From contig CAIIXF020000011.1 of NCBI GenBank assembly GCA_903813345.2, positions 36,638,062 through 36,702,061 of the forward strand: 64,000 bases of DNA, read 5' to 3'. The translations under genes were made by a program, and so were the position numbers. Below are positions 1 through 15,200 of this stretch, piece after piece (the first letter of the stretch is position 1; every line of letters begins with the position of its first letter). This DNA is from Owenia fusiformis. Taxonomy: Eukaryota > Annelida > Polychaeta > Sabellida > Oweniidae. The notes beneath the pieces are model-generated. The model worked only from the letters and a program-made list of their open reading frames with translations, had not been told where the DNA came from and searched no databases.

Positions 1-163
1 TGGGATTCACTTTTAGGTTCACTTGAGGTTCAAACCTACATGTACTGAGAAGCTGGATATATTCTCAATTTAGTTCATATGTTTCATATGACATAATATG
101 ACTTATTATACCTTGACATATTATGTGCAACATACATGTACATGTATTTAGTCTATTTTACAG

Positions 164-263
164 GGCAGTGGCAGCAATGCAACACAATGAGATTGATAGA
201 CAGTGGAGTAGACTGAATGTGTCTAAAGCTATTCAGCTGATTCTAGAACGATTGATTTTGGAG
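164..263 (+). CDS. WD-like gene, first visible exon
   Basis: This 100-bp exon follows a TTACAG acceptor and ends GAG before GTATGG. It codes for a helical stretch with 'QHNEIDRQWSRLNVSKAIQ'. It starts with the last base of a split codon, so at least one exon lies upstream of the window. The phase-0 end matches the next plus-strand exon at 29706. It could belong to a different gene ending in the large intron, but no alternative downstream exon or in-frame stop was seen. Confidence 0.6.
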
Positions 264-3200
264 GTATGGACACTAATTTATTTCAAATAAAATATTCTAT
301 CCCGTGATCTCCTCAGATTTTGAAAAATACAGGCTTGCACCCACCTGAGAATCCATTTACACCCACTTGAAAATGAGAAAAATTCATGAAAAATAGATTT
401 TGACCAATTTTTGTCCGAATTATGAAAATGAAATATTTGCACCCACTTGAGAGAAAAAATCCTGTGGAGATCATTGCTTTCAATCCAATGTTTTCAGCGA
501 TCTGCTTTTTAAAGGTACTAAAATGTAGGTCACTGAATTATTTCTCTAAAATATCTATTTCTACTCAATTGATAATCTAGGTATTATTGTTGTGTACTCA
601 TTGTTTAAATCTAAAAATTGTAGACCAAGCATAGAATGAGTTATTTGTACCGAAAATAACATGGAACTGTTTAGGAAGCCATCAAAATATCTGAACATAC
701 AAAACTACCTTTATAGATATACTGTAGATATTTATTTGAATATGATTAGTATAGGATAGTACTACAATGTGTGCAGATTATAGACTTCATCTAGAATCTT
801 TTCTAGTGAAACAATTGTGAACTCAGTAGCATCAAATCTGTTGACCCCCCCCCTCCTTCCCTATCTACTTCAATTTGTGGAAGTGATTTGTTTTTGAAGG
901 ATGGGTCACACAGGCTTGTAGCAGCACTCCTACAATATATATGATATACCAACAAAGCAGGCAAACCCTGGAGGGACTATTTATATATACAAGTAGTCTC
1001 ACATATGTCCACGTCCTGGCAAATCGGTATAGTAGGGATCAATAGATGTTGAATCAAACTGATGTCCAGTTGAATAGCAATTGTTTAAAGTTTGGGGTTT
1101 TGTACTATCTGTTTCAGCTTGACTTGTTCCTTCATTTTTCTCCTTATACAGGTTATCATACTTCTCTCTGGAATAACATGTACATGATATACTATATATA
1201 TGATCATTTGACAAAGAATTGAAGAGAACCCCAAATGCACATGTACATGATATATATGATCAATTCACTAAGAATTGAAGAGAACGACCACATGTACATA
1301 TAATATATGAATGATCAAGCATTGAAGAGAACCCTCAAATATACATGTACATGATATATATAATCAATTGACCAAGAATTGAAGAGAACCCCAAATGTAC
1401 ATATAATATATGATCAATTGACGAAGAATTGAAGAGAACCTCAAATGTACATGTACATAATATATATAATCAATTGACCAAGAATTGAAGAGAACCCCAA
1501 ATGTAAAACATAAACATAAACAAGGTCACAACATATTTACAATCTTTAAAAGTAATATAAAAATTTCAGATTACAAGATTCTGCAAGTTCATGCAAATAA
1601 AGGTACAAGACTAATCCCTGAGTCTGATATCACTAAATGAATGTATCTCAGGATGAGCTCTAAGTTCTGTATCTCAAATGACTCAGAGGCATGGCCGCAC
1701 ACAGAAGCACAAATTTCTCTTGGATCGAACGCTGGATGGTTGTTGGGTAACGCAATGTCATTAATGAGTTTATTCCTCATGTGACTGTACTCATTACAGT
1801 CCATTAGCATGTGATTTATGGCATCCTTATAGAATTTGCCACATCTGTCGCAAAGAAGTGTGGAGTCATTGACGGGCATGGCTAAAACTTTGACTGCTGT
1901 GAGAATATACGGAAGTAGATAATTCCGTTTCCTGGCTAAGTTCCAAAGATTATGAGCTCTCAAAACAGAAATGGAAATTTTGATGTCATTGCGTTGAGAT
2001 TCACTCTGAACTAGGAAGCGTTGTCTGACTACATATTTGCAAATGCGTTTCCACAAGATATTATTTGGAAAATCACCACTGTCTAGATATTGAATCAGGT
2101 ATTGTTCCAAATCGTATGTTTTCAGAATGTTTGATATGTCGGCGACGAATCCCGCCTGCCGGTGATTTCCGCCGTAAAGCAAACTTGCTCTAAACAGAAA
2201 GATCAGTTAAAGCGTATACAATATCAGTTCTGGTAGATTTGAATAATTCAAACAGACTTTTGAGAATGAAACGTTGAGCAATTTTTAATTTAAGAATTTC
2301 CGATTTTGTGATATTAAACCACAGCTCGCATCCGTAAAGTGCAGTGGGAATACAAATGGTCTTAATTAGATGTATGCCAGTCAAAGGGGTGAGACCCTTC
2401 GGATGCACACCAATTCCCGCTAGCGATGCGAAAGAGCCTTTTAACTTATGACACGCGCTGGAGACTGCAGCAGTGTTCTTCATCGAAGTTTGGTATATGT
2501 TTCCGAGATGTTTACATTGGTCAACCTCAACTAACAGCTCGTTTTGAATAGGCCACTCGTGTATTTTCCGTAGTTTCTCATTTACAGGTTTCGACTCACC
2601 AAATGTTATCACCCTTGATTTTGAAACATTTATCTTGAACCTCCACTTTTGGGAGTAATTAATCTAAGTGCCAATGTAAGTTCCCCTGACTTGAATTGTT
2701 GTGACTTTTTCTTTTGGAGCTATCTCAGGAGTATCTGTGCTCACAATTCCTCCACCATATGTTGCAAAACCTCAAGAAAGATTTGCCCATGGGCTGCTTT
2801 TTATTTGCTTTAACCCACACATGATTCAGGGCTGAACCATGCATGACGTGGACAGATGAGCGCATCTTTATGTGCAAGGAAGTGGTGGCAATTTGGAGGG
2901 GTATAGGATGTATTCTTGCAAGAGTATGAGTACGAACACTTTACTGTCTATGCCATACCTGTCACACCTTCTTCCAATAGCCCCTATGCCCCTTGTACTG
3001 ACTTTTGCAATCTTTTAAACTTGGGTCTGAGCTGAATTTTGCCCTACTTTGCAAAATTAATGATTATTCGGCCAGAGATGACTCCCTGTGAATGAATGAT
3101 ATTCCATTGCAAAGAGGAGTAATTTGGCTTTTTGGTACATTGAATTAAAAAAATGCAGTCAGCATTGGTTTTATGTTTTTGTCCAATATTGCATCGGGCT

Positions 3201-6200
3201 CCGTACACTGACTTTTGCAATGTTTATAACTTGGCCCGAAGCTAATTTTGGCCCACTTTGCATATGGAATGATTACTCACCCAACCATGACCAAATATCA
3301 ATGAATGAGATATCAGTGTAAAGAGGAGACACATGGCTTTATGATGCATTGAATGAAATCAATGCCGTTATCACTGGTTTTGTGCTTTTCCGAGATAACA
3401 ATCTGTTGCGTTTTTTGATACGCACTGTATATGATCAATTGACCAAGAATTGAAGAGAACCCCAAAATGTACATGTACGTGGTATAAATAATCAATTGGC
3501 CAAGAATTGAAGAGAATGCCATATGTACATATAATATATGAACGATCAAGAATTGAAGAGAACCCCAAATGTACATATAATATATGATCAATTGATCAAG
3601 AATTGAAGAGAACCCCAAATGTACATGGTATATATGATTAATTGACCAAGAATTGAAGAGAACCTCAAATGTACATGTACATGATATATATAATCAATTG
3701 ACCAAGAATTGAAGAGAACCCCAAATGTACATGTACATGGTATATATGATCAATTGACCGAGAATTGAAGAGAACCTCAAATGTACATGTACATAATATA
3801 TATGATCAATTGACCAAGAATTGAAGAGAACCTCAAATGTACATGTACATGGTATATATGATCAATTGATCAAGAATTAAAGAGAACCCCAAAATGTACA
3901 TGATATATATAATCAGTTGGCCAAGAATTGAAGAGAAACCCCAAATGGACATCTACTGTATATATAAAAATGACCACACATATGATGAATAAACTAATGT
4001 TGCTTCACTGCCCTTCAATTAATATAGATACATTCTGTATCAATGTACATTTTTAGGGGTAAATAAATATACAGAAGCTTACGTTCCAAATAGTTCACCC
4101 TCCAGTAGAGTCTCTGGTAAAGTCTTGTTCATTGTCTCTGGTAGAAGCAAGGCCATGATGCCAGTTAAGATTGGTATGATTCCCATTACGAGATATGGGA
4201 GTCCATACCATGCCTTGGCCTAGGATAAATTGAATGATAAAATGCACTTCATGATTCCATCAGATATAGATTGGATTGATTCAGGTGATGAGGATCATTC
4301 TCTCAGGTTTCTAAATTTCTGAGTGCAAAGTATAGGAAGCCTATCTTTGATCTCCTCCCAACTTTTCTAGATTCCTCAACAGATGCTAACACTGATTAGA
4401 ACAAAATTGTAAATGTAAATAACAATGTTTTATAAAAATTATTGGGTAAAAACTCTGAACTGCTTTTTTAGAGGCTTTATTATACATGTAAAGTAAAGTA
4501 ATAAATAATGATAAAGTAGTTCATTTTGTTTAATTTTCAAAGTAGTCACTGAATGCATTTTTAACAAATAAGCAGTCTAATTGTTCAATTTTGACCTACA
4601 TGGATGAGCATGGATTCCATACTTACTAGAAGTGGGAGTTGAGGTGTTATAAGTCCCCCTATTCTACCAAAGCTAGATCCTCCCCCCAATCCAGCAGCTC
4701 TGGCTGGTGTTGGGAAGATCTCCCCACTGTACACATATACAATACCAAAAGCTGTAGTTGCAAATGCAGTGCCAATCAATGAAGTAACAGCAGCCAGAAA
4801 AGGTATATCTGAAAAATCCAAGTAAGAAATTAGCATTTTTAAATGTCATTTTTGTATAATTCATGCTGTTTTGTGCTCTCGTTTGTATTCTCACTTTAAG
4901 AGTCAAAAGAGCAAGCTATAAAAGACACAGGGAAACCAAATGTTACAAAAGATGATATGCAGACTTTCTTTGTGGTAACTTCTTTCTTACCTGTCAGTGT
5001 CACTATGCCGATCATGCTGAGGGAGAACAGTCCTGAAGAGACTAGTGCAAGCGTAAATCCCTTCACTCGCCCAATCTTGTATAGAACAATGTAACTAACT
5101 GGAGCCCCCAAGACACTAGAAAGTCCTAGGACTATGTACATATTTAGGTAGATATTCCCGGGAATGAGTGTTCCTATGTTCAGTCGTACTGCATAGTTTG
5201 CGAAAACACAAGCAAACCTGAAATCATAAGTAAAGGAGCATGTTAAGATACAATATTTAACAAAAACCTCAAAGCAATTTATGAATGAAAATAATTTACT
5301 GATATTTGATCATTGACTGGTTCATAATAGGCGAGTAGGCCAAAGAAATAAATTATGAGTTTAATAGTTCAACTGACCCTATGGGAAAATTTGGTATCAT
5401 AGGAAAGCTTAGAGAATTGTCTATGTCGTGTGATAAATAATTTGTGTTCGAATAGGTTGAACAAAAGATGTCCTTAATAAGAATAAAAAGTACAGCACTA
5501 TTGCAAGGGATAACTGGTTAAGTCAATGTGCAACTTTGAAAGAATAAAAATTAAGGAATTGAAAGAATTTTAGTTCATCTTCAACATTTATCTCAAAATT
5601 ATACATATTCTTCTCTTTTTTGATTATTGTGATGTCATTATGGTCTATTTTGAATGAAAACAGTTGGTCTTATATGAAATCATTAACATCATTAGATTGT
5701 GTAATCACAATTGCTTACAAATGTTACCTTTATGTATATCAAAAGTAGACAGTTAATATTTGATGGCAAATCTCATAAAATATCTTTAAAACGATAATTC
5801 ACCTATATTTCAAAGCCATTCAGCAAGCAAGGCCTCTTTGAACAGAGACTATACCCTGATTTAATTATAGATTATTTGATATCGTATATCTTTACCATAT
5901 TGAGTAGACAATGCATGTATTTCGTCTCAATCTAGGTGTCTTAAATAGGTCAATGATGGTAGCCTTTTTTCCTCCCTTGTGTTTGCATTCCTCCTAAAAC
6001 AAATCTTAATGTGATAATTAAATCCATTTTGAAAGTAATTGGTGTATTTTTCATTATGACCGATGTGATTTCTAGTTTTCGTTTGTCATTCCACTTTTTT
6101 GCAGTATAACAATACCAAACGATTTTTCATGTGATAATTCTAAACCTTGTTACATATTGATCTCTCTAATTTTATGATGTCAATTTCCCTAAATTCTGAG

Positions 6201-9200
6201 TCTATACTTAATGATAAAAAACAAGATTATTTAAGAAATATAGACCGAAAAGCAGGAGTTATATTGTCGAATACAACCCGCAGGTCTAGGCACAAACGTT
6301 TTCTGTACCCCGAACGACCGAAAGGAGTGAGGGGTTCGAAAGCTTTTGTGCCTAGCCCCAAGGTGTGTATTCAACGGTATTACCCCTGCTCTGAGGTCTA
6401 TATTACGATTCAAACATGACCACGGCACCAAATTGTTTCGAATATTCATCATGGTCCGCCATTACTACGACCCGCCGTAATGACGTCACACATTACATGT
6501 ATTAACTGGGTTATTGATCTCGATTAAAACCCAGCTGTTTACAGTTTATAGAAGGCGTGAATACAGTCATGTTTGAATTCTACTTGCATCACTTCTATTG
6601 GCACACTTTTGATCATCATTTAACGTCTTACAAAGCATGTAAACATGAAGATACATGTATTCGTAGTACCTCTGCAACACTTTGAATCATCTGCTTGTAG
6701 TTCTCTGGAAGTTGTCGTCCATTGATTCTTGCCATTATTCTGGTCACTTTTGTTGCAGCTTCTACTTGTCCTATAGATAAATGCCATCTGGCAGACTCTG
6801 GTGTTATGCTAAAAATGGAGTTATACTAAGAAGATTTGTCATTTTGAAAAATGGCTGCCATTTTTGCTATTTTAAAATGCCAGCAATGGCTGTTCGATGG
6901 GATTTGCTATGCTTTGACGTTGCTGTTGTCTAGTTTCAAATGTAATTAAATGAGTTTTTGACAAAACTCATGTCAATGAATATTTACCATCTTATGACAA
7001 CAGATAGTAGTATTAGGCTTGCTGCTACAATTTGTAGAGTGATATGATTTCTTATAAAGTACGCAGTCAGTGGAAGAAAGGCAGCGATGATGACCCCAGA
7101 AGTTCTAGATACTAGTGCGTATGTGCTCCTACCACGCGATGAAAGCACCTCCACACCTGCGTATTTGAAAGTTGCATGACTACATTATAACATGTATCAT
7201 CCGTATAACACTGTGGCTAGTCGATCTATGTGGATGCAGTCATTTATATGTAATGTATCATGGGTACTCGCGTACGTTATAGGGAATGGGATCATTGCAA
7301 AAATATGACAGCAAATCGAAGTAAGTGATCTCAGAGTTTCTACTTAACATTAATGTGACTTGAAATCTTGCATACATATTCAATATACATAGTATGACAA
7401 TGTGTGAAAGTTTCAGCTACCATATTCCTGTGATAGAGAAGATATTTGAAAAACATTTCGTAAACATCAACATATATGTATAAAATGGATGCACCTATGT
7501 ATCATTTGGATTTAGAACGGTAACAAATGGATGCTTTAATAAATTATACTTTTATCATGATGATTTATTTACTGATGGACAACTGGCCAGATTTTCTTTG
7601 TATACATTGTTCGGATAAACATTCCTTATTCATTAAAGTAATTAGCCACCCCATTACAAGTAGTCTAAAGACACCCTCATGAAAAATTGAAAATACTATA
7701 TATAAACCCATCAACTGAAAATGCCATAACAGATGAAATAAAGGACCCACAGTCCTGCTCACACAGTGTAGAACCTACAGAGGAATGTATATCCTGATTT
7801 TCAAACAAAAGTATTGGTAAATATGATATCAATAAAAGATGAGTCCTTTGTTGTTGGTTCAAATATGATTTGTTGTAGTCAAAGGAAAAACTATGAATTT
7901 GACCTAGATTTTGACCTAGGCCTTTTAGTGTCCAAATTTTGAAGGAAAGTAGATTTTCAGGACGGCTTCTATTGTAGATTCTTATTAAGTTGGCTGCGTC
8001 CAAACTGTATCTAGTGCTGTGTTGTTACAATTGATAATTTTCCCAAGCCCCATAACGATTTTTGAGATTTCAAAATGCCATAACTTCCGAACCGGAAGTC
8101 GGATCAAAATCTGGTTTGCAGATTCGGATTCTTTGGACAATTCTATTTCATAACTCATACATTGAATTCCAAGAAGTTTTTATTGTGACCTACTTTTCGG
8201 ATGCCATATCTCAAAAACGGTAAGAGTGATCAAAAACAACTTGCCCGTAGGGATTAGCTTTTTTCCAAGGAACATGATTAAAAAAAACGTAGCAAAAATA
8301 TTGAAGGGCGACTTAGAAAATTGAAAAAAATGACAAAGTACTGGATTTGACCTAGTTCTTGACCTTTGACCTAGATAAAACCTGATTAGACCTAGATCTG
8401 GACTTGGACCTGAACTGGACCTTGACTTGGACCTGGACCTGGACTTGGACCTGGAAATGGACTGGACTGGTATTTTTTCAATCTTTTCTTCACTTCTCTT
8501 GACTTTCTATAAGGCTATCATCAGATCGATTTTTCTCGAAATTTAAAAATCAGCAATTTCTCGGAAACCGGGCGAACTTGGGAAATGGTGATGATAGGTC
8601 AAATAGACATTATGGATATGCATAAAATGAATGTGGAAATGACTCAATCCGAATAGCAGTTTTAATTTGTGCAGCAAATGTTGACAAACGGACGGACGGA
8701 CGGACGGACCAATGGAAGGACGCCTGGACGATCCCATAGGCTTACTGTGTGAGCCAAAAACTATGGTTTTATCGCTAATACTGTTCATTTGAAAAACAGG
8801 TCCATAACATGTAATGATGACAATGAAAATGTTGAAATTAGGTACGCCAATGAAGTGAATTCAGAGCAAAAGACCCATCAACCCACTAGAATACCCACAA
8901 ATCAAGTTTCATAGCCTTGCCCAAGTCGGTCTCTTTTACTTATCTTGATTTCTATTATGACCGCCTTGTACCCAAAAGAAAGCCACGTGCTTTACCGACC
9001 CAATGTTTTTGTCGGTAAAATTTGAAAAATCAACGACGAGCCTACATTGCCGGACTAGGTCTTCGTGCATTTCTTCGAGAATTCAGTTTTGATTTTGAAT
9101 CAACATTGAATTACATGATTTCATTTAGACGAGTATTAATGACTGCTTAATTTCCAATGAACATTTAATAACATAATATATTGTAACTCTCAAGAAAAAC

Positions 9201-12200
9201 TCGATCAGATCATTGGATTTCAAGTCCTAGACGGGTAGTTTGCTTTTTTTATGCAGGTCAACCTGATAACGTTTTGATTGGTCAATCAGCCTGAAGTCAC
9301 ACGTTGTGTCCATGTCCATATTGTCAATCAATATGGTTTTGCGATACCGTTAGGTAGCCTAGGTATTATGGGAATCTCGGAACCGCTGACTAACTTAGCA
9401 TAATATCAGCGATGATGCATTGGATTGTTTAAGGTTGTAATAATTCAAGATCAGATAAGTAAATAAATACCGACTTGGGCAAGGCTACCAGTTTCAGAGC
9501 CATTAACATTCCTTGAAAGTGACAATGAGCGGGCAATGAGCAGCCAACAGATGGACCATCCGTAAATCTTGATGATTTTGTCAGCTCAGCTGAACGAGCC
9601 TCCAGGTTCCTTGAAACAAATGACCATAATTCAAGAATAATATTATCTATTTACAATTTTTGGAAATCGTGGTAAGTGGAATCTTTCCAATTACCAATAT
9701 AGCATTATTATTGTTTTTTGACACTGTGGATTAAAATATTAAAAATACACACATTCAAAATGATTCAATTGAAACCTAGCCAGTCTGTTCAATGAATCCA
9801 ATCAGAACGTCTACTAATCCACATGATACATCATAATTGAATTGCTTTTTTAAAGCGGATATTTCATACCATAACCCCAAAAATATTATAGAACGCATTG
9901 TATTTGTATTTTACTTCACACAGACATATTTGTGTATATGTGAAATAATTATATTACTTGAATTTTTTATTCCCCATTACAAGGTAAACCTATAGCAAAT
10001 TATACAGCCTTCTCACAGCTGTGAGCGAGATGATAAAACCGGTCGAGTGAACTCGTTTGAGTTATCTATTCTCCATAAAAATATCAGAGAATGTGTGTTT
10101 ATAGCGTAGCTTTGGTTTTGTAAATCAATGAAGTATGATATACACGGATGAGTAAATATAGATTATTTAAACAGAAGAGCAAAATTCTTCCATTGAAAAG
10201 TACAGAGGCGGGTACTCACGAAACATTACATGTGCCTGACTGCATCCACATAGATCGACTAGCCACAGTGTATAAACAGTATTGCATGGCATAGAGAAAA
10301 CTAGTCTTATTGATATAATGATTATATGTAGTATATATTTTTGGAAGTGTATTAATTGATATGTATGTAATCAAAGTTTAGTCTCTTATATCTATACTGG
10401 ATATTCATATTTTTCCATTTACAAAAGATGTATTTAACAGTACTGTATGTGTAGCTTACAAGTTGTATAGTGCGGGGTATATGCAGCTATCCCAGTCATG
10501 CTTGAAAGAAACCTCAGAACTAGGTAGACGATGTAATTTGGTGAAAATGTTGCACCCATTGCTAAAGCAAACTGTAATGTTGTAAAAACTCTAGCTGTTC
10601 TCAACCTTCCCCACCTACAGTATACATGTAAAGGAGAAATGAATAGACACAAGGAGCTCATGTATTTCAAATATATAGTATTGATATGCAATGGTTGTGC
10701 ATCGTGTCACCTTGGAACCTCCTCCATGCACAATTATAGATAACTCACTGAATGAATAACTCTTTTTGAAAAATTATTGAAATTATTATTAAAAAATTAT
10801 TTCTGACCTATCTGCGGCTTGTCCAGAAATATATGCACCAAAGAAGAAACCAAGCATCTGAGCAGATGCAGCAAATGTAGTCAGGTATTCGTTTCCGCAA
10901 ACAAGATTGAACTGTAATGCATAAAAAAACATATATTCTACTGTAACATATATAGCAATTAGTTAATAATTAAGTGTATGAATACATATTTCCCTGGAGA
11001 GGCAAACTAAATTTTTAGAAAGGTACAATTGATTCTACATATGAACTTCACATAACTTTACTCATTCTCATTCAACCTATTTTCTTCACAGACAAATTTT
11101 AGTACTTTAACATGCAATATATTTGGTCATTGGAATAAAGAAATAGCTTTTTAAAGGGACTCAATAAAATTAGCTATGTTGACAAAAGTGTTAACAGTTT
11201 TGGATTATATAAGAAGGGTTTATTCATTTTGAAGGGATGTATGTACTGTATTGAACCTTTCGTGCAATACAAAATAATTCTTGGTTTTCCTAAATGCTTG
11301 AGACTTGACTGTATCGACTTGACTGTCTCGTTGTTTCCATTATCTTAATTGCAATCTTAATTGATCAGTTGTTCTGTTGGCAGAGTTCTTGCCTCAGGTG
11401 CCGCATGTGGGTTTGATTCCTGAAGGAATACATATTGTATAACTGTTTTTTACTTTTTTACTTTTTTTTGGTTGTAGGCGTGTTTGTTATTAGGCAGAAA
11501 TAAACAAGTATCAGAGTGCTTTAGCCACATAATGTCAGATTTATAAAAAATGTAAAATTAATGTGTACACATCCCGTTTTTGATACATGTGTGGCACATT
11601 TTGATTATCTTGAGATGAAGCATTTCACAGTCCCAAAATATACATTACATACAATGAATTATACATATATCCAGTAAATTGTGCATGTAATTATGTATGT
11701 ATATTGTCGTACAATCATCCACGACATGCTGATATTTTATGTATGTATTTATAAATACATGTAATGCTGTACATTTTCAATATTCATCCAAAACTATAAC
11801 ATGAAAATATACCTTAGGAGTAACATCTTGAATACGTATTTGTGATATAGAATATGTTACATACATAGCTAGACTTGCAAAACTTTGGTTGAGCCTATTT
11901 ATAGTCCCTGGGTACAGACACCTGCACACTCTATATAGTTTCACACACACTTTAAAAGTGACTCCTAGAGTTCTCTTTAAGATAAGATTTCTTTTCAAAT
12001 ATCCAGTATTTCGTGATGTGACAATAACATAACACAAAAATGAAACTTGAGAGGGTCTTGTTTGTGCACTCCAATGTCACACTGTGTCTTAGAATACACC
12101 CTTGCTAAATTCCTCACTATCTCAGTAGAAATATGTTACTACTGGGCATCTAAAGTCAATTCTCGAAATCGTTGTTCCCTCTTCAAAAGAGAAGATGCGA

Positions 12201-15200
12201 AAATCTTTCCTTATAAGGGCAAAATATTTCCCATGATGCAGTTCGCGGAGGAACAAATTTATACTTCCTTATTTTCCCTCATAGGTTTAACATGGGGATT
12301 TTCACACCTATTTTTCAAACGATATATTCGTTCATATTCCCGTACGAGAGTACAGAAAAAATTATTAGAAACGATTGATCTCTCATTAATCTTAATATAA
12401 CAGCTATTTTTTTCATTGTATTAATTCATAGCGTGGTGAAAACGATGATTGAAAAATGAGAAAATATTCCGGACAAGAAGGTCACGTGATCAGTAGACTA
12501 GTCGCCATATTGGAAAAAACACTTCCATTCGACTTTCAATACTTTCATGCCAATCTTACCGCACTACAAACTGCGACATCGATGCAACAACTGAATGAAA
12601 GTATTCATCTTCAAATTACATTATAGAGTTACGTTGAAAACCCACAAACAACTGAGCAGTAGACCAAAGAAGACGCGTCGCTATTATCTAGGTCAATCTG
12701 TTCAGTGGTCCGAAAGCAAATGTATAGTACTCGTTTCCGAATTTTGTTGTTCATTGTACAATCTTTTATTGATTAAACTCGGTATACTGACCATTAAAGC
12801 AATGACAAAGAAGAATACTTACGATGGTGTCATTGTTTTATTTAGCGTGCAGGTGTAAAAACAAAATTGAGTAATTAGTTTGATTTAGAACTTTCGTGTC
12901 ACGCAAATATCTACGCGAAATGCATAGTGGGAAAATATTGACCAATCAAATTTTGTCTTTTTTGAGTGCTTTTTCAGTGCATATTTGCGAACGTTCTGAT
13001 TCAAAGAGCGAACTGCGAAAAGGAGAATTCAAATTAGTTTTTAGAATTGCATGTAACTTCATAGTGGCAACTAAGTAATTTAGCTTTGCATTTTTATATT
13101 CTGTGGAATATTCAGAAATGGTTGAAATATTACCTGAATAATCTAGCTTTGCATTTTTATATTCTGTGGAATATTCAGAAATGGTTGAAATATTACCTGA
13201 ATAATCTAGCTTTGCATTTTTATATTCTGTGGAATATTCAGAAATGGTTGAAATATTACCTGAATAATCTAGCTTTGCATTTTTATATTCTGTGGAATAT
13301 TCAGAAATGGTTGAAATATTACCTGACTCATCAGTGTGGATTCAAACTCGGTGGTATCAAAATTCCAGCCAGCATTACACACCATTGTTGTAGCATTGAT
13401 TTGGTGGGCTCCATTGAGTAATTCTTGATCTGTGTAAGCAGAGTAGTTAACTGCATACATGTGACATTTACTGAACTCGGCATCAGATTTATCTGTTGTG
13501 AAAGGAATGCTTAAACTCTTGGAAACTGTCTCATTGAATCTGCCTTGAAGTTCTGGGACTTTACACCAATGGTTCATGTATGCAGCAGTAAAGTTGGTAA
13601 ACGCCCATTGCCAACTTGGGAAGGTGGAGCTGATAATAAATCCAACACAGTGCAGAATTTGGTACCAACCCTGCCCTATGACATCTGATAAAAGCGCATC
13701 ATATGACTTTGGGACTGCTTTAGGCTTTTTTCTCGATTCTGCTTCCATATTCATTTTTGCATTTTTATCCATTTTATGTTTGTTAGAATTTGTAAATAGT
13801 GTGCATTGTTACACCTCAATTTCAATAAATCAATGGAATTCAAGAACACGAAATGTTTTTGTAGAAATGATTCATACATTATGTAGCGGTACTTTGACAG
13901 ACAAGACAGTGCAGATGTAATATGAGATAACAGACAGTACTCGTGGTAGCCTTAACAATTTGAACATGACCCAATTGAAAAAAGTGGACCAAGCTTGAAA
14001 AATGTAGGTCAAATTGAGCTCTAGTTGGCAAAGTGTGCTGATTAATACATCGTTTTGCTGAACTTGAACTAGCCATTCAAAATCGTATCCCCATATTTAC
14101 AGGTTTCTCCTGTTGTTTGGCATTTTGAATGAATGATATCTGATCTGAGGTCTATATTACAATTTGAACACGGAAAGTCAACAAAATTTTGTGAAATTTT
14201 GTGCAATCTATACTCATCCAAAGTAAAAATAACACATCACTTAACCAAGGAATTGGTATTTCAAGGCTATTGAAAATGCTGTGATTGGTACATGTCTTGA
14301 AATGTTTAAATATTTTTCACATAAAACAATAACAAAAATTTTAATAACATTTAAAAGGACACCCAGACCTTTGTATGGCTTATCACAAACTAAAATATTT
14401 AAAAACAGCATGTTTTTAAAAATAGTCGCTTGGATTCGAACATGCTTTCACATGCAGTACTCTATATGAATTTTGCTGCAGATTAACTAGATTTTCCCAA
14501 ATATTTGAATTTTCTAATTCACTATGTATTTCATATCTAAAATTAACAACAATTATTCAGATATTTTGATTAGCTTGTCATAAATGAACTTCAATTATGA
14601 ACTAAGACATGCATAGTTCACGTGCAGAATCTGAAATCTTCATACATTTTTGGTTATCTTTTTGAAAAGGTGCCATGTACATTGTTATCAAACTACACTT
14701 TTATTTTGTTTATAAAGATTGCAAGACATCCACTTCAAATATATCATTATGGCCCTGCATTGCACATGTACCCATTTGCAGAACAACACTTAATGTGTCA
14801 ATGGTGTAGTTTTACAAACCACACTCATGAATTCATGAGGGAGCATTTCATGAGAATGCTGTCCTATTATTAACTCTATTCTGGGTTAGTTGGATGGGGT
14901 TAACTATCAAGTAAAAATTATATTGTTTTCATTATTGATTGTTTAATCTCTTTCACTCTTATGTCTTGACAAATCACTGTAATAAGGGTCAATAGATGGT
15001 AAACTGAGCTGATTAGATGTTGAATTGTTTGCAGTTTGCTCCGTTATTGTGACTTCACTCATTTCTATGGCATATGGTCCAACATATCTTCCATTCAGGA
15101 TCTCTTCATTCCTTCCTCTGAAATTACATGCATCTAGTATGATAGGGCAAACCAACCCTCATAGGTTATTTCTCATGGTGATTCAGTAAGAGTGCCATTG

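Larger units (their letters stand above)
7208..10271. mobile_element. 3.06-kb element with about 70-bp terminal inverted repeats
   Basis: The left end 'ACACTGTGGCTAGTCGATC' (7208 on) is repeated inverted, ending at 10271. The perfect match runs 35 bp and imperfect pairing continues to about 70 bp. Possible target duplications are 'ata' on each side. It fills most of SLC22 A intron 3. It has no transposase-like ORF, so it is likely non-autonomous. It holds a smaller foldback element (8912-9487) and a GGAC-rich simple repeat. Confidence 0.75.

Noticed and set aside
12047-12400. 117-codon plus-strand frame
   Set aside because: No motif, no splice-compatible partner, inside SLC22 A intron 1.
13086-13421. 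Plus-strand frame with repeated 'HFYILWNIQKWLKYYL'
   Set aside because: It is the 63-bp minisatellite read antisense to SLC22 A; the unit is a multiple of three, so it stays open by chance.
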